A stretch of 31,545 bases of DNA from Bdellovibrionales bacterium (lineage in GTDB: Bacteria > Bdellovibrionota > Bdellovibrionia > Bdellovibrionales > JAMPXM01). Of this stretch, positions 7,276-14,816 are shown in pieces. Position 1 is the stretch's first letter, and each line of letters starts with the position of its first letter. The stretch lies in the NCBI GenBank assembly GCA_016713885.1, contig JADJOF010000010.1, forward strand, positions 1 to 31,545, given 5' to 3'. The translations under genes and the position numbers were made by a program. The notes below the pieces were generated by a model. The model had not been told where the DNA came from. It worked only from the letters and a program-made list of their open reading frames with translations, and searched no databases.

Positions 7276-7773
7276 TCAGACGTCTGTATTTGTCCTGTGG
7301 CGTTTTGTACCTAACGTTGTGACGACTTTCGACGCAATTTGGCCGAGTAGGAAAGTGATAACTCCGATGGTGCTCGCAAGTGGAAGTGTAACAATTGAAA
7401 CTCCGGAAACCTCTCGAGATTCAAGATGCCCCGTTGCAGAGGTGAAAGACTTTCGAAAAGATTTGGCGATGGTCACCTCGGGACGATCTGGATCTGGGCC
7501 AGAAGCGCAGACAAAGTCTTTCGACTTTGCAGAAAGAGCCTGCTTGCATTGATCAAGTGACCAATAAAAAGATCGGCGAGTTGCCGGAGCTAATTGAGAG
7601 CAAACTCCACCTGAGGCGCTGGAGATACACTCCTCGCCAATCCATACAGTGTTTTCAATGCAAACCGCTATGGTGACGATGCCTATAGAAAGGCCAAAAT
7701 TGAAATACAAGAACCTATCATTCAGGTGAGATCGAAAGCTCTCGACATTGTTCGATCGGGATTTCTCCGACAT
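7276..7773 (-). CDS. two-TM protein with the conserved MSE-VESF N-terminus (Rhs accessory, copy 1)
   Basis: 165 residues of unknown function. The first ~24 residues (MSEKSRSNNVESFRSHLND) match the start of the protein at 13518-13988 (MSENFRANSVESFQARLGD), but the remainder is unrelated. Here it has a TM helix at about 25-47, a cysteine-containing middle (CSQLAPATRR, DQCKQAL, FVCASG) and a second TM helix at about 125-150. ATG 7773 is preceded by AAGG at 7-nt spacing; a TTG at 7803 is less likely. A hairpin (TGGCGA...TCGCCA) just upstream is shared with the other copy. It is the third gene after an Rhs toxin tail and its putative immunity gene, so a cassette-associated role is likely but undefined. 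Confidence 0.65.
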   Translation of the reverse strand: MSEKSRSNNVESFRSHLNDRFLYFNFGLSIGIVTIAVCIENTVWIGEECISSASGGVCSQLAPATRRSFYWSLDQCKQALSAKSKDFVCASGPDPDRPEVTIAKSFRKSFTSATGHLESREVSGVSIVTLPLASTIGVITFLLGQIASKVVTTLGTKRHRTNTDV

Positions 7774-7786
7774 GACTTTGCCTTGA

Positions 7787-7812
7787 TCTAATGGCGAAGC
7801 CAAATCGCCAAC
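7787..7812 (-). promoter_or_regulatory. conserved hairpin upstream of the MSE gene, copy 1
   Basis: TGGCGA-N7-TCGCCA lies about 20 nt before ATG 7773. The same GGCGA-N7-TCGCC hairpin, with a similar flank ending AAATGTTT, is present at the equivalent position before ATG 13988. Conservation at two distant loci suggests a regulatory or recombination role; the function is not known. Confidence 0.4.
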
Positions 7813-7819
7813 AAAATGT

Positions 7820-8200
7820 TTATCTTCTCTTCACTATCTTGTTTGTGAATTGAACCAGAGATTTTTGGAGCAAATTGAACAATCGATTTAGGAGCGGTTT
7901 AGGGTCCTTCTCGGGATGTTTAATATAGCGATCTCGATTCCGCATGACCTCCTGGATCGACTGAACGAGGGACTGAATTAGAGCGTCAGTACTTTTGTAG
8001 TCGAACTTTTCAAATCGACGGTCAATATATGAAGACGAAAAATCCGCATCACCAGTGGGATATATCCACACGTCAAGATCAAAAATCTTGCATCGGACAT
8101 ATCGCGAAGCGTCGATAGTTGAATCGATTTCAAGCGATGAGTGCATTGACTTAGCGAGAGCCTGCAACTCGAAAACGGCTTCACGTTGAAACTGATTCAT
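7820..8200 (-). CDS. putative immunity protein for the Rhs tail at 8213
   Basis: 126 residues, soluble, no signal peptide. The central segment VRCKIFDLDVWIYPTGDADF followed by a DRRFEKFDYKSTDALIQSL stretch resembles small single-domain immunity proteins in overall layout, but I cannot name a family. It begins 12 nt after the stop of the toxin-like Rhs C-terminus (8213-8215), the usual place for the cognate immunity gene in Rhs loci. No strong Shine-Dalgarno is seen, so translation may be coupled to the toxin. Confidence in immunity function comes from position; the protein itself is a clear open frame. Confidence 0.6.
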   Translation of the reverse strand: MNQFQREAVFELQALAKSMHSSLEIDSTIDASRYVRCKIFDLDVWIYPTGDADFSSSYIDRRFEKFDYKSTDALIQSLVQSIQEVMRNRDRYIKHPEKDPKPLLNRLFNLLQKSLVQFTNKIVKRR

Positions 8201-8212
8201 TTTTTGCGCCGT

Positions 8213-9334
8213 CTATTTGGGACCGAGATCGAAAATATCAATGTGGCCATTTCGAATTCCAGGGATGCCTCTTTGTTCGAGCCACTGAACAGCGCGACCC
8301 GACACGCGAAATACCCAGTTCCCACCTTTTCCTCCCACTCCGATTCTAAGGTAGCGATTTGCGTTGGCAAGATAAGCGAGTTGTCCAAAAAGTCTGTCTA
8401 CGCTTCCTAGTGCGACTCCGATTGCAACTGACGCTCCGACGCTGCTCCAATCAACACACTCAATCCTTCCATCAAGCTGATTCAACTGACTGATGAGGTC
8501 AATGAGACCTGCGATTCCACCCGCAATTAATTGCGGCGGTATCGCAATTCTTCCGCTCGGGTCAACTAAGTTAAGAGGATCGTTGGCAACATACGTGTAG
8601 AGATTCGCATCTCCTCCTGCAAATAAGATCGGATCTTTACTCAGCCACCTTCCTACTTCAGGATCGTAATCCCGTGCGCCGAAGCGAACGAGTCCAGTTT
8701 CGTGATCAAAGTGTCCGCCGGCAAAGCCGAATGGCTGAAAGCCAGGGTTTGTATTCACGAGTACGCGGCCAAACTCGTCATAGTGAATCGCCTGCGCCAC
8801 AGTGCCTGAACTTGCGTCGATAACGGCTTTGACAGAGCCTAAGTTGTCTTTTGCAAAGTAGTAGAGCTGTGCTCCGCGAATCATGTAGTCCGGCGAGTGA
8901 CCCTGCGAGGCGTAGACGAAATGTGATCTCAATGCGCCGCCAGGCTCCACTTCAGCGACGAGGCGGCCGTTCACATCGTGCATGTATCCGGTCTGCAGCA
9001 CTCCATCAGCGGTGCGCGTGAGTCTGTGCCCTTCGCCGTCAATACCGTAGCTGATCGTATGGGCGCCGTTTAGAACGGCGCGGGTGAGTTGTCCGCGCTG
9101 ATCGTATGTGAGGGTGATTTTCTGACCTGTGACGATATTTTCTTTTTCTAGGAGATCGCCGTGGTCGGTGTAGGAGAATCTGAGATCGCCTTGCGTGAGC
9201 ATTCTGTCGTCGTTATCAAATGTTGCCGACGTGATCGCCCCATTTCGATTGATCGAGATGCGATTTCCGCGAGCATCGTAGGTGTAGTTTGAAGGCTTGC
9301 AGTTGGACCCAAAGCAGCACGCTGGTGAGCTGAG
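8213..9334 (-). pseudogene. displaced Rhs core fragment with toxin-like C-terminus
   Basis: An open frame that enters RHS sequence abruptly at about 9290 (YTYDARGNRIS) and lacks all upstream Rhs domains. It contains YD repeats (LTYDQRGQLTRAV, YGIDGEGHRLTRT), the core signature RFGARDYDPEVGRWLSKDP and the junction NDPLNLVDPSGRI. A ~110-residue unique tail ends RVSGRAVQWLEQRGIPGIRN...HIDIFDLGPK. Residues up to the DPEVGRW core are nearly identical to the full Rhs gene (14903-15534), then diverge. This is the pattern of an orphan Rhs tip left by homologous replacement of the C-terminal cassette. The tail looks like a compact soluble toxin domain, family unassigned. An in-frame TGA at 9335-9337 blocks extension, so it is silent unless recombined. 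Confidence 0.8.
8653..9286 (-). repeat. Rhs core direct repeat, copy 1 (partner 14903-15534)
   Basis: About 634 bp of high nucleotide identity with 14903-15534 in the same orientation. It covers the RHS core and ends at both sides where the two loci diverge. The partner carries one extra G (15501-15504 region) and three missing bases relative to this copy. It is a ready substrate for homologous exchange of toxin tails. Confidence 0.85.
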
Positions 9335-9422
9335 TCAAAGGATGAGTTGGGGAAGGCTTGATAGCGTCTGGATGAGTCGTACCATCCCCACCCAGTCGCG
9401 GTTGAACAATCGTCGTAAATGA
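9287..9422 (-). other. spacer between two displaced cassettes
   Basis: This stretch sits between the zinc-ribbon gene stop and the RHS-homologous part of the next fragment. On the minus strand one frame is open through it (containing STATGWGWYDSSRRYQAF), but it is not RHS-like and has no start. It may be the remnant of another tail. Confidence 0.3.
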
Positions 9423-9716
9423 CTAATTTTCTGGATGTCCCAACTTAACACCGCAACTAGCGCAGCGAGGAAAAAAGATGATCCCTCCAGATGCCGGAAA
9501 GAACTGTTTTTTGCAGCTGGGACATTTCAACTTGAATAAGGGGCGCAGAGTACAGATATAAATAACAGCACCATATCCCAATAGACCGATGACATCCAGA
9601 ACGATTGACTGAAACTGATTGTGTATGAAGTAAATTGGTAGGGGAAATGCAATTAGCATCAGGAGATAAATCGCCCTGATCTTATAGAATTGAGTCCACT
9701 TTAGTTGCTCACTCAT
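9423..9716 (-). CDS. small two-TM zinc-ribbon protein, putative immunity to an orphan Rhs tail
   Basis: 97 residues with two TM helices (about 12-31 and 36-57) followed by a cytoplasmic treble-clef or ribbon module with paired CPSCKK and CASCGV motifs, so probably zinc-binding. The ATG overlaps the TAA stop of the displaced Rhs tail (TAATG), indicating coupled translation and the classical toxin-immunity order. Membrane location would fit immunity to a membrane-acting effector, but this is inference. No family name is assigned. Confidence 0.65.
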   Translation of the reverse strand: MSEQLKWTQFYKIRAIYLLMLIAFPLPIYFIHNQFQSIVLDVIGLLGYGAVIYICTLRPLFKLKCPSCKKQFFPASGGIIFFPRCASCGVKLGHPEN

Positions 9717-10119
9717 TAATTTCCAGTCTGCCTAATCGGGGCGCCGATATTGGTCATATTGGAGAAACCAAAAATAGAAGCTCCAAGAGACGGTCCGCTT
9801 AGTGAAAATGTGGGACCGGCCTGACTGCCGCTCACAGTAAAACCGCCAATCGGAGAGTCAACGCCAAATCCGACTGAAGTGCCGGTGAGGTCTCCCAGAC
9901 ATCGTGCGTTTGGCGTAAAGGAGACTTGGAATCCGCGACCGAATGATGCACCAAGTCCCCCGTTCCACTGAGATGACTGGAACGAGTTAACTTCATTAAT
10001 GCTAAAACCAGTTCCAGAAATCGCAACGCCAACGGAAAAGGATGCGCCGCCGGTAAGCACAAATCCGGATAAACTGAATCCTATTTGGAGTGCCCAGAGT
10101 CCGCTCGGATCGACTCTAT
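9716..10119 (-). pseudogene. displaced Rhs C-terminal tail truncated by the insertion sequence
   Basis: The frame begins at the IS boundary with the end of an RHS core (NRVDPSGLWALQIG) and continues as a ~115-residue Gly/Ser/Phe-rich, beta-like tail (GGASFSVGVAISGTGF..., GGLGASFGRGFQ..., SVGFGVDSPIGGFT) to TAA 9716. The repeated alternation of small and hydrophobic residues is compatible with a beta-hairpin or pore-type domain, or with a typical Rhs tail of unknown function. Everything upstream of VDPSG is missing: the IS left end (10123) cuts within the core. The following zinc-ribbon gene is its likely immunity partner. Confidence 0.65.
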
Positions 10120-10142
10120 TGACCCGAATCGGCGGTTTGGCC

Positions 10143-10425
10143 GAGTCGAATGTGATTTTTAAAAAGTTGAATGCAGAAAATTTGATCCCGGCCGAGTCGT
10201 ACTCGGCCGGCGGCCCCGCATGCCTTTTTCGGGGTCACATCGCGATCTTGATGAGTGGTTGAACCGCGGCTAGCTCATCGTCTGGGCCGCTGGGTGAGTT
10301 TTAGGCGCACCAAGCCCTTTGCGGTGTGTACTGTAGATTTTGATTAAGGTCCGTGGGTTCAAATCCTTGTCCTCCGAACTTTTTGATCCTCGAAAATCAC
10401 AATCGGTGGATTGAAATCTCCTGGC
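10143..10425 (-). other. non-coding left part of the IS
   Basis: 280 bp between the left terminal repeat and the transposase stop. Apart from the 9-5-9 inverted repeat (10188-10210) and a CCCCG...CGGGG pair just after it, nothing is seen. A tRNA T-arm-like string near 10355 does not fold. Confidence 0.5.
10188..10210. repeat. perfect 9-5-9 inverted repeat near the IS left end
   Basis: CCGGCCGAG-TCGTA-CTCGGCCGG is perfectly complementary. The half-site GGCCGAGTCG also occurs at 10139-10148 across the inner edge of the terminal repeat. It may be a transposase-binding subterminal site or a hairpin that blocks read-through. Confidence 0.5.
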
Positions 10426-11841
10426 TCAAATTTCGAATTTCAAAGATCTGACCATTTTATCCCGAAGCGAAAGCGTCGGGGATTGAGAACTGTACGGCTT
10501 TAACTCCAATGCCTCTCTTAAACGATTCACCTCCTTAAAAACATGTTCGCTCACTCGCAGCACGAGAGTTCGCGCGTGCGAAACAACTTTCCGGGAACGT
10601 GGATGAACTTTGTTATAAGGCCCTTAGCAAAGCGCGGGCGCGAAGGGTTGTCGTGGATTGAAACCCAGCGCAGGATAGTATGCGCCGCCATTGCGAGAAG
10701 CCCATACGCGTGATTTGCCTTGAGCTCAAGACACGGAAAATGTTTGAGGTCGTAACCGTACTTTTCCTCACGAATAAAGTTCTCGGCATTCCCGCGCTTA
10801 TTGTGAAACTCGATCAACTCTTGATAACTGCGCTCCGCTAGATTGAGGTTCGTGATCACGCCGTAGTATTTCCATTCCCCATCAAGCAGCGAAAGCTGCT
10901 CAGACCTGCGCATGCGCTTCACCACAACCGGGAAACAAGAACTTCATTCCACGATGGCCGCCAATGAAAGCGGCCAAGCTCAACCGCTGGAAGTGTTTGA
11001 CCTTGCTCGGCTGCTTGCGCCTTTTCAGCATTGCTATACGTCCATGGAATCCATTCAGTGATCTCGGGAACGTGATTCTCCCACCCAGTAGTTCCTTGAT
11101 GAGCTGTGAGTGTGAACTTCGCCAACCGATAGGCATGTCGTAATCACATCTTGATTACAGTACGCCGAATCGGCCGAAAGATACTTTTCATCATTGAATT
11201 TATAAGATGAAAACGCCCGGCGAATTTGACTTGAAGCACCAACACCCGATTTCGTGTTGCCAGGGCGAAGCTCAAGATCCCAGCAAAATCCCAGCTCATC
11301 AAAGATCACTTGGCTATCAAGACACCACTCATCCTTGTAATTGTATGCAAGGCCCTCCATCTTTGTTCCGCGCTGAACATGCGACGTTGAGTCGATGGCA
11401 AGCCTTGGTGCAAGCGACGGTTTGAAGGCTTTCTTGAGCATCTTTTCAAGCTGTACGCGATAGCTCTTTGCCTGCGCTGCTAAAAAATCGTTCATTGATT
11501 CGAGATTTTCGGGTTCGAAGTCGCGAAGAAAGTCCCCCATCGTGCGCGGAGCAACTGTTTCACCCTTCATCACTTCCTGAAGCATTGGATCACTGCGAAA
11601 CTGTTCAAGGTCCGCCAGGCAGTCGTGACCTTGAAGAAAACTTGCCAGTTGAATCAGCCCCACGCGGTACGCCCCGGAACTGCGCGGTGATATCCGCTCC
11701 GGCAACGCCGCCGCAAATGGGATTCTAAGTGGCGACTCGTCGAAGGCCTCAAGAAGAGTGCCGAGACCAGCAGCGAGGTCAGGCGTTGCCGGGTCGGAAC
11801 CAGGGCGGAAACTCCGGGCGAAATTCAAGATGAGCGCTCAT
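10426..11841 (-). pseudogene. IS1380-family DDE transposase with several frame breaks
   Basis: The likely start is ATG 11841 (MSAHLEFRPEFPPWFRPG). The frame then shifts at about 11785 into the main section, which has the catalytic-region motif RLAIDSTSHVQRGTKMEG, the segment DEWCLDSQVIFDELGFCWDL and ELRPGNTKS. It continues in other frames as TLTAHQGTTGWENH and EWIPWTYSNAEKAQAA (about 11115-10925), then RGNAENFIREEKYGYDLKHFP, the C-terminal catalytic Glu region. The end runs RVSEHVFKEVNRLREALEL and stops at TGA 10426. Total ~470 residues, the normal IS1380 size. At least four 1-nt indels separate the pieces (about 11785, 11115, 10920, 10565). As written no functional transposase can be made, unless the indels are sequence errors. 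Confidence 0.85.
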
Positions 11842-12005
11842 ATTCGCACAATATAATCGACGTTGATCTTTGTGAAAACGCTTCGTGCTGCGCTTCACCC
11901 AACGGGTGAAGACCTGTTGATTTCGACATCCGCCGGACTTGCGCTGCCACCGCCAAAACCCGGGCGCGTGAATGCAAAATCAGCAGGCCAAACCGCCGAT
12001 TCCGG

Positions 12006-12992
12006 TGAACAATGGCTCTGCCACAGAACTTCGCGACCGAATCATGGGCTCGCTTATTTGGAGCGAAGAGTATTACAAGAATCAGTCGGCAGGTTTCCTC
12101 ATGCACCTAATGGTGGGGCTCTGTTGGCTTCGTGACAACCGAATCTTAAAGATCGACATCGAACTCGTCGTGCGATGTTTGAAAGACATCGACTATATCG
12201 CGGAGCTAGCCAAACAAATCCCTTCCGATCTTGACCGAGTTCGCATGCGGGTTGAAGAAGCGCACTCATTTCTATCTTCAAACGACAACTTCAAGTCGCT
12301 TCAAGGATTGCGCGTTCAACGAGTCGATTGCCTATTCGGACTTCGGTGATCGAGTGCTTTGGTCGGAGAACGCCATCGATCTTTTTGAGGCTGTCCGCTC
12401 TGGCAAAATAGTATTCATGTTTTTAGACACAAGGCGCTTCGGCGAAACAGCCAGGGCCGTCGGTCGCTTCATCATACAGGATCTCAAGGCCGTCTCGGCA
12501 AGGATCGATTCAGAAATCACAGCAAGCGATCGAAGGCCATTCACCGTGATCATCGATGAGTTTGCCGATCTGGCCGATGAAGAGTTCGTTGGATTCCTCG
12601 ATCGCGCTAGAAGCAGTCGCATCGGGATAGTAGTTGCGCACCAAGAGATCTCGGACCTTGATCGAATCTCGCCTCAGTTCTGTGGTCGACTCATGGGCAA
12701 TACAGCAACCTTGTTCGCGTTTCTTCAGAAACGTCCTGAGAGTGCAGAGCTTATCAGTGGAATTGCCGGCACTCGCCGCGTGAATGAGGTCACACGCCAG
12801 TTTGATTCAAAAATGCTCTTCCGAATCCCTACGGGCATGCAGTCGCAGAAAGAAGTCGACGAGTTCATTGTTCATCCAAACGTCATAAAGTCACTCGGAG
12901 TTGGTGAGTGTGTCTGCATTCAGCGATATCCATCTGCTAGGGCAGGAAAGTTGAGAATTGCATTTCTAGGAGATGCATCGAATTCAACATGA
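12006..12992 (+). pseudogene. TraD/TraG-type coupling protein fragment, 5' truncated
   Basis: The first frame (12006-12330: NNGSATELRDRIMGSLIW, QSAGFLMHLMVGLCWL, ELVVRCLKDIDYIAELAKQIP) continues after a 1-nt break at about 12310-12340 into ESIAYSDFGDRVLWSENAID. It then reads KIVFMFLDTRRFGETARAVGR, a Walker-B-type TVIIDEFADLADEEF, RSSRIGIVVAHQEISDLD and GNTATLFAFLQKRPESAE. This is the ATPase/TraM-recognition half of a type IV coupling protein, which delivers relaxase-DNA to a conjugation channel. The membrane segment and Walker A are missing; the IS right end (12005) cuts the gene. It is the only plus-strand gene in the Rhs locus and indicates a decayed conjugative element. Confidence 0.7.
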
Positions 12993-13065
12993 TTCTCTTA
13001 GTCAGTTGGTTTTGCCGCGGAGAATATCGCTATGTGCCTTTCCAAGATTTAGAAGTCAAATCGTA

Positions 13066-13344
13066 CTATTTCTCGGTCACCATTGGGCCAACAATAAACT
13101 GTCGCAGTGTACTCTGTCGTTCCGTTGGTAGTAAAAACCAAGCCAACGTAAAAATCAAAAGAAGAGCGCAACCTGCAAATACAATCCAGCCAGGTGGTCG
13201 ACGATGTTCAGACGGCTGAGTTAGAAAATTTGTCAGCCAAGTAATTTTATATTTTTTAGAAAGAAACAGTGCCAGAAATCCGGCGGCGACAAAAAACGGG
13301 ATCCAAGCAAGGCTCAATAATACATCATGTACGAACTGTCCCAT
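13066..13344 (-). CDS. two-TM PPGW protein, putative immunity (copy 2)
   Basis: 92 residues with two TM helices (about 8-28 and 52-70). Between them lies a conserved cytoplasmic stretch KYKITWLTNFLTQPSEHRRPPGW, and the end is LLPTERQSTLRQFIVGP. It is a clear paralogue of 14111-14374 (KINWLTKFLTLPSKQNHPPGW; LPVERRLILRNHLLGP). Its ATG directly follows the TAG of a short orphan toxin tail ending CGCGAK. Position and duplication suggest an immunity protein in the membrane protecting against a membrane-active Rhs tail, by inference. No known family recognised. Confidence 0.7.
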   Translation of the reverse strand: MGQFVHDVLLSLAWIPFFVAAGFLALFLSKKYKITWLTNFLTQPSEHRRPPGWIVFAGCALLLIFTLAWFLLPTERQSTLRQFIVGPMVTEK

Positions 13345-13410
13345 CTATTTTGCTCCACATCCGCAATGCGATAGGCCTGGCCCTGCCTGAACTGCTCCTG
13401 CATCGACAAA
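13345..13410 (-). pseudogene. orphan Rhs tail remnant ending CGCGAK
   Basis: Only ~21 codons remain in frame (FVDAGAVQAGPGLSHCGCGAK, then TAG). The ending parallels SGNSCGCGTK-TAG of the full Rhs protein at 14375, and in both cases TAG is immediately followed by the ATG of a PPGW protein. An in-frame TGA blocks the upstream side. The rest of 13411-13517 holds no recognised gene. Confidence 0.6.
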
Positions 13411-13517
13411 TCAATCCCGCATATTTTTATCAGCAGGATTGTCTCCAAGACCGAAAGGTCAGTACTTTTCCGACCCTGTTAGATTTCGAATCTTTCGAAA
13501 ATCTAGAATTGTATCGC

Positions 13518-13988
13518 TCAAAATCTACCTTCAATGCAGCGGGCATAGTCTTCGTCATCGAAAAGTATTCTCGCAGAAACGATCCCAAATATAGGAAGAG
13601 AGATCAGTTTCGCAGTAAACTGTCCCGCAGCAATGATGTCCAGGAGTGGGAATAAATCATTGTGATCTTTGAGTGCCGGTTCGAATCCTGCCAGGTATCG
13701 CAAGCTAGACTTCGATTCTCTAAGATTGAGCCTTGTGTTCATTCGTGCATATGTTTCGAGGCCAATGCCGACGAAGCCATCGCTTTCCAGGCTAACGTGC
13801 ACAAGAGCTTGGTCAAGATTATCAGGAGTAAATGTGGCAGTATACACGATTCGATACGGTTCGAAGGGAACGTCAGTCGGCTGCAGGTTCTCAGTGAGCT
13901 GAATCGAGCCTGAATTATATTGGTCGAACCAGTCACCTAGGCGAGCTTGAAAGCTCTCAACACTATTCGCGCGGAAATTCTCTGACAT
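13518..13988 (-). CDS. soluble protein with the conserved MSE-VESF N-terminus (Rhs accessory, copy 2)
   Basis: 156 residues, no signal peptide, no TM helix. The first ~24 residues match the start of 7276-7773, after which the sequence is different: a beta-rich part (EPYRIVYTATFTPDNLDQALVHVSLESDGFVGIGLETYARM) and a helical acidic end (LFPLLDIIAAGQF..., FDDEDYARCIEGRF). ATG 13988 has an AAGGGA ribosome site at 5-6 nt. A GGCGA-N7-TCGCC hairpin upstream is shared with the other copy. It lies between the PPGW gene of the active cassette and the orphan tail. Function unknown; the common prefix suggests a shared docking or localisation role. Confidence 0.65.
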   Translation of the reverse strand: MSENFRANSVESFQARLGDWFDQYNSGSIQLTENLQPTDVPFEPYRIVYTATFTPDNLDQALVHVSLESDGFVGIGLETYARMNTRLNLRESKSSLRYLAGFEPALKDHNDLFPLLDIIAAGQFTAKLISLPIFGIVSARILFDDEDYARCIEGRF

Positions 13989-13997
13989 AATTTTCCC

Positions 13998-14030
13998 TTA
14001 CCCAATCGGCGAAACCATATCGCCGTTCAG
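13998..14030 (-). promoter_or_regulatory. conserved hairpin upstream of the MSE gene, copy 2
   Basis: CGGCGA-N7-TCGCCG upstream of ATG 13988 matches the hairpin before ATG 7773 in arm sequence, loop length and distance to the start. Function unknown. Confidence 0.4.
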
Positions 14031-14110
14031 TATCTAAACAAATGTTTTGATGAGACATCCAGCACAGCTCTGCAGAGGTTGCAGTTCCTGATATCAATAG
14101 CTCAAACTGA

Positions 14111-14374
14111 CTAAGGGCCTAAAAGATGGTTCCGTAGGATCAGTCGACGCTCCACAGGAAGAGCAAACCAAGTCACTGATAAAGCTACAAGCAGTATTCC
14201 AGCTACAAGCACCAACCATCCTGGCGGATGGTTTTGCTTAGATGGCAGAGTTAGAAACTTCGTGAGCCAATTGATTTTCAATCTCTCAGAGATAAAATAG
14301 AGGGCGAAGAGGATTGCAACCCCTACTACGGCACTTTCGATTCCAAATAACATTTGTCTCAAAACATCTTTCAT
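14111..14374 (-). CDS. two-TM PPGW protein, putative immunity of the main Rhs cassette (copy 1)
   Basis: 87 residues with two TM helices (about 10-29 and 51-70), separated by RLKINWLTKFLTLPSKQNHPPGW and ending in a basic tail (LPVERRLILRNHLLGP). Its ATG directly abuts the TAG stop of the Rhs gene (TAGATG), so translation is probably coupled to the toxin. Paralogous to 13066-13344. A membrane immunity protein would be expected if the Gly/Ala-rich hydrophobic Rhs C-terminus acts on membranes. That pairing is inferred from order and chemistry only. Confidence 0.7.
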   Translation of the reverse strand: MKDVLRQMLFGIESAVVGVAILFALYFISERLKINWLTKFLTLPSKQNHPPGWLVLVAGILLVALSVTWFALPVERRLILRNHLLGP

Positions 14375-14816
14375 CTATTTGGTCCCACACCCACACGAAT
14401 TTCCTGATACTGAAGCGACCGAAGACAATGTTGTCCCACTAACGAAGCCTGCCGCTTCAGACACTGACTTAGTAAATATTCTGTTCGCCAGATTAGTCAA
14501 AGCCGTACCCGTCGCTCCCGCAATTCCCTCGACCAACCCTGCGGCAAGAGCTCCTCGAAAACTCTCTTGTCGAGGTGAATTAATGATTTGCTGAGCAGTC
14601 GAGTTTGACAAGCCCGAGGCAAATCCTCCGGCGGCTGCAGCTATTACTCCATAGTTGGCCGAGATTGCTCCTAATGCACCTGTGGCTGCGCCGACCAATG
14701 CACTAGTAACTATCTGACGAGCCGATCCTCCACATTTCACAGTGTCATACACATTGATCAGTGCTCCAATAGCAGCACCTGCCGCGATCCATCCAAATGT
14801 CCCTTGTGGATCAATC
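14375..14816 (-). other. unique C-terminal tail of the main Rhs protein
   Basis: Downstream of the core junction SVNMIDPQG lie ~145 residues rich in Gly, Ala and Ser with several hydrophobic helices (WIAAGAAIGALINVYD, SALVGAATGALGAI, GVIAAAAGGFASGLS, GALAAGLVEGIAGATGTAL). The tail ends SCGCGTK. Such GxxxG-rich tails are common in Rhs proteins before or in place of a toxin domain. No catalytic motif is visible. The CGCG-K ending is shared with the orphan at 13345. Confidence 0.6.

Larger units (their letters stand above)
10123..12005 (-). mobile_element. IS1380-type insertion sequence, 1883 bp
   Basis: Terminal inverted repeats of 20 bp with one mismatch: CCCGAATCGGCGGTTTGGCC at 10123-10142 and its inverse at 11986-12005 (third base differs). 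They enclose a DDE transposase with IS1380-like sequence on the minus strand. Only a 3-bp TGA (10120-10122 and 12006-12008) is shared outside the ends, whereas IS1380 elements usually leave a longer (about 4-5 bp) target duplication. The left flank is an Rhs core on the minus strand and the right flank is a TraD-like gene on the plus strand, so the two sides were probably not contiguous before insertion. Confidence 0.85.

Noticed and set aside
10335..10380. tRNA T-arm-like string (GGGTTCAAATCC) that could be an attachment-site scar
   Set aside because: The T stem pairs only in three positions, no matching acceptor 5' strand is found upstream, and the string lies inside the IS.
10459..10483. 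GNRA-type hairpin (GCGAAAGC) as a possible terminator
   Set aside because: It lies within the repaired C-terminal coding part of the transposase and has no T-run.
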